Origin: Rhyzopertha dominica
Taxonomy: Eukaryota > Arthropoda > Insecta > Coleoptera > Bostrichidae
Length of the DNA stretch: 64,000 bases
Assembly: GCA_025024175.1 (NCBI GenBank)
Contig: QCXZ01000041.1
Coordinates: 18,905,786-18,969,785, forward strand
Reading direction: 5' to 3'
The first letter of the stretch is position 1; the number at the start of each line of letters is the position of its first letter. Positions 63,286 to 64,000 of this stretch are shown here, in pieces. The position numbers and the translations under genes are program-made. Below the pieces are notes generated by a model. It saw only the letters and a list, made by a program, of their open reading frames with translations. It was not told the origin of the DNA and made no database searches.

Positions 63286-64000
63286 CTTATTGAAGGTGGC
63301 TATAAGATAGCTAATTTATAAAAAGTGTAGTTTACACAGGGAAAGAGATTTAATAAGCAAAGCATGCTTCTGTATCATAGGAAATGCCTAAATAATAGAA
63401 CCGTACATGGTGGAAATAAAGTAATTTATTCCCACCACGAATAGAACGACGTCTCACAGTTCAAAAGTGGAAAACTGCAAGCTGCAATAATACAGCTTTT
63501 AGGTGCGATTAAATTTAAAACATGTGTCTAATTGTCTTAGAACTGTTTAGTAAGTAATCGACCTGAGAATGAATGCCTTTAACCAAGAGACTCGGACTTT
63601 TTTATTTAATCTTCAAGATACAGTGAACAAGAAAACTGACTTATAGATTTATATCAAGTACTTTGTTTAGTCTGAGATTCGCTGTATCGCTTATAAAAAA
63701 GTGTACGCTTAAATTACTACAAGTCGTATTAATTATACCAGAAGACAGCTAGCTTTAAATCACCAATTAGAACTATCAAACCGATATTCTAATGAGTCGA
63801 CAATAAGACTCTAATTGCTTTCGTCCTATCAGTCAGTTACTTTAAGTTCAGAAAAAAGTCAGTCCCATAAGTTTGTGTGATAGATCGACGTCCATGGGAT
63901 ACAATCAGCAAATAACTTAATCCTCTTGCATTAGTAGGGAGGATTTAAGCACTTTATTTTCATTACAAAGTTTAGTATGGGTTATTTGCTGTTTCGAGCA
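63286..64000. other. Right end of window, no feature seen
   Basis: AT-rich sequence after the duplicated unit. I see no exon, RNA gene or repeat. Confidence 0.5.

Noticed and set aside
1..64000. tRNA, rRNA or other structured RNA genes
   Set aside because: No cloverleaf with T-loop and anticodon arrangement, and no conserved rRNA core, was noticed on either strand. A covariance-model scan would be decisive.

Overview
The window looks like a piece of an insect (arthropod) nuclear genome. It is AT-rich, with genes split into many small exons by GT-AG introns, scattered single N bases, and a thick background of decayed transposons (Tc1/mariner, PIF/Harbinger-like, Ty3/gypsy and non-LTR remnants). 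A short TTAGG-type run is present. The species cannot be named from what is visible.

The coding content is one tandem array of four paralogous genes, all on the + strand, for multi-pass membrane acyltransferases of the NRF-6 ('nose resistant to fluoxetine') type. Gene A is only a 3' half (exons from 588 to 7541). Genes B (18210-32348), C (35094-46750) and D (47041-58820) are complete 12-exon genes encoding about 687, 674 and 682 residues. B, C and D share all eleven intron positions and phases (1,0,2,1,0,2,0,2,1,0,1). Each protein has a signal peptide, an extracellular N-terminal domain with six conserved cysteines, a first membrane span, an acyltransferase-3-type membrane core, and a cytosolic-looking tail that differs completely between paralogs. 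The exon models were built by comparing the copies with one another and checking reading phase; no transcript evidence was available.

Layout: 1-7563 is the 3' half of gene A, with mariner-type and gypsy fragments in its long intron. 7564-18209 is intergenic DNA rich in inverted-repeat elements (a TIR element at 9136-10128, a Harbinger-like MITE at 10744-11289, foldback elements at 12653-12847 and 13046-13432). 18210-32348 is gene B, whose intron 5 holds a decayed mariner (24774-27009) carrying a second, nested TA-flanked MITE (25180-25997). Intron 11 of B holds another copy of that MITE and a stray duplicate of gene C's exon 6. 32349-35093 is intergenic with a strong hairpin. 35094-46750 is gene C, with a tandem repeat and non-LTR fragments in its long introns. 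Only 290 bp separate C from D. After D (58821-64000) there is no recognisable gene, but a roughly 1.6 kb non-coding segment is tandemly duplicated.

The four genes probably arose by serial tandem duplication. They likely perform related lipid or acyl-transfer or transport roles in epithelial membranes, with divergence concentrated in the loops and C-terminal tails. That functional statement rests on family membership only.
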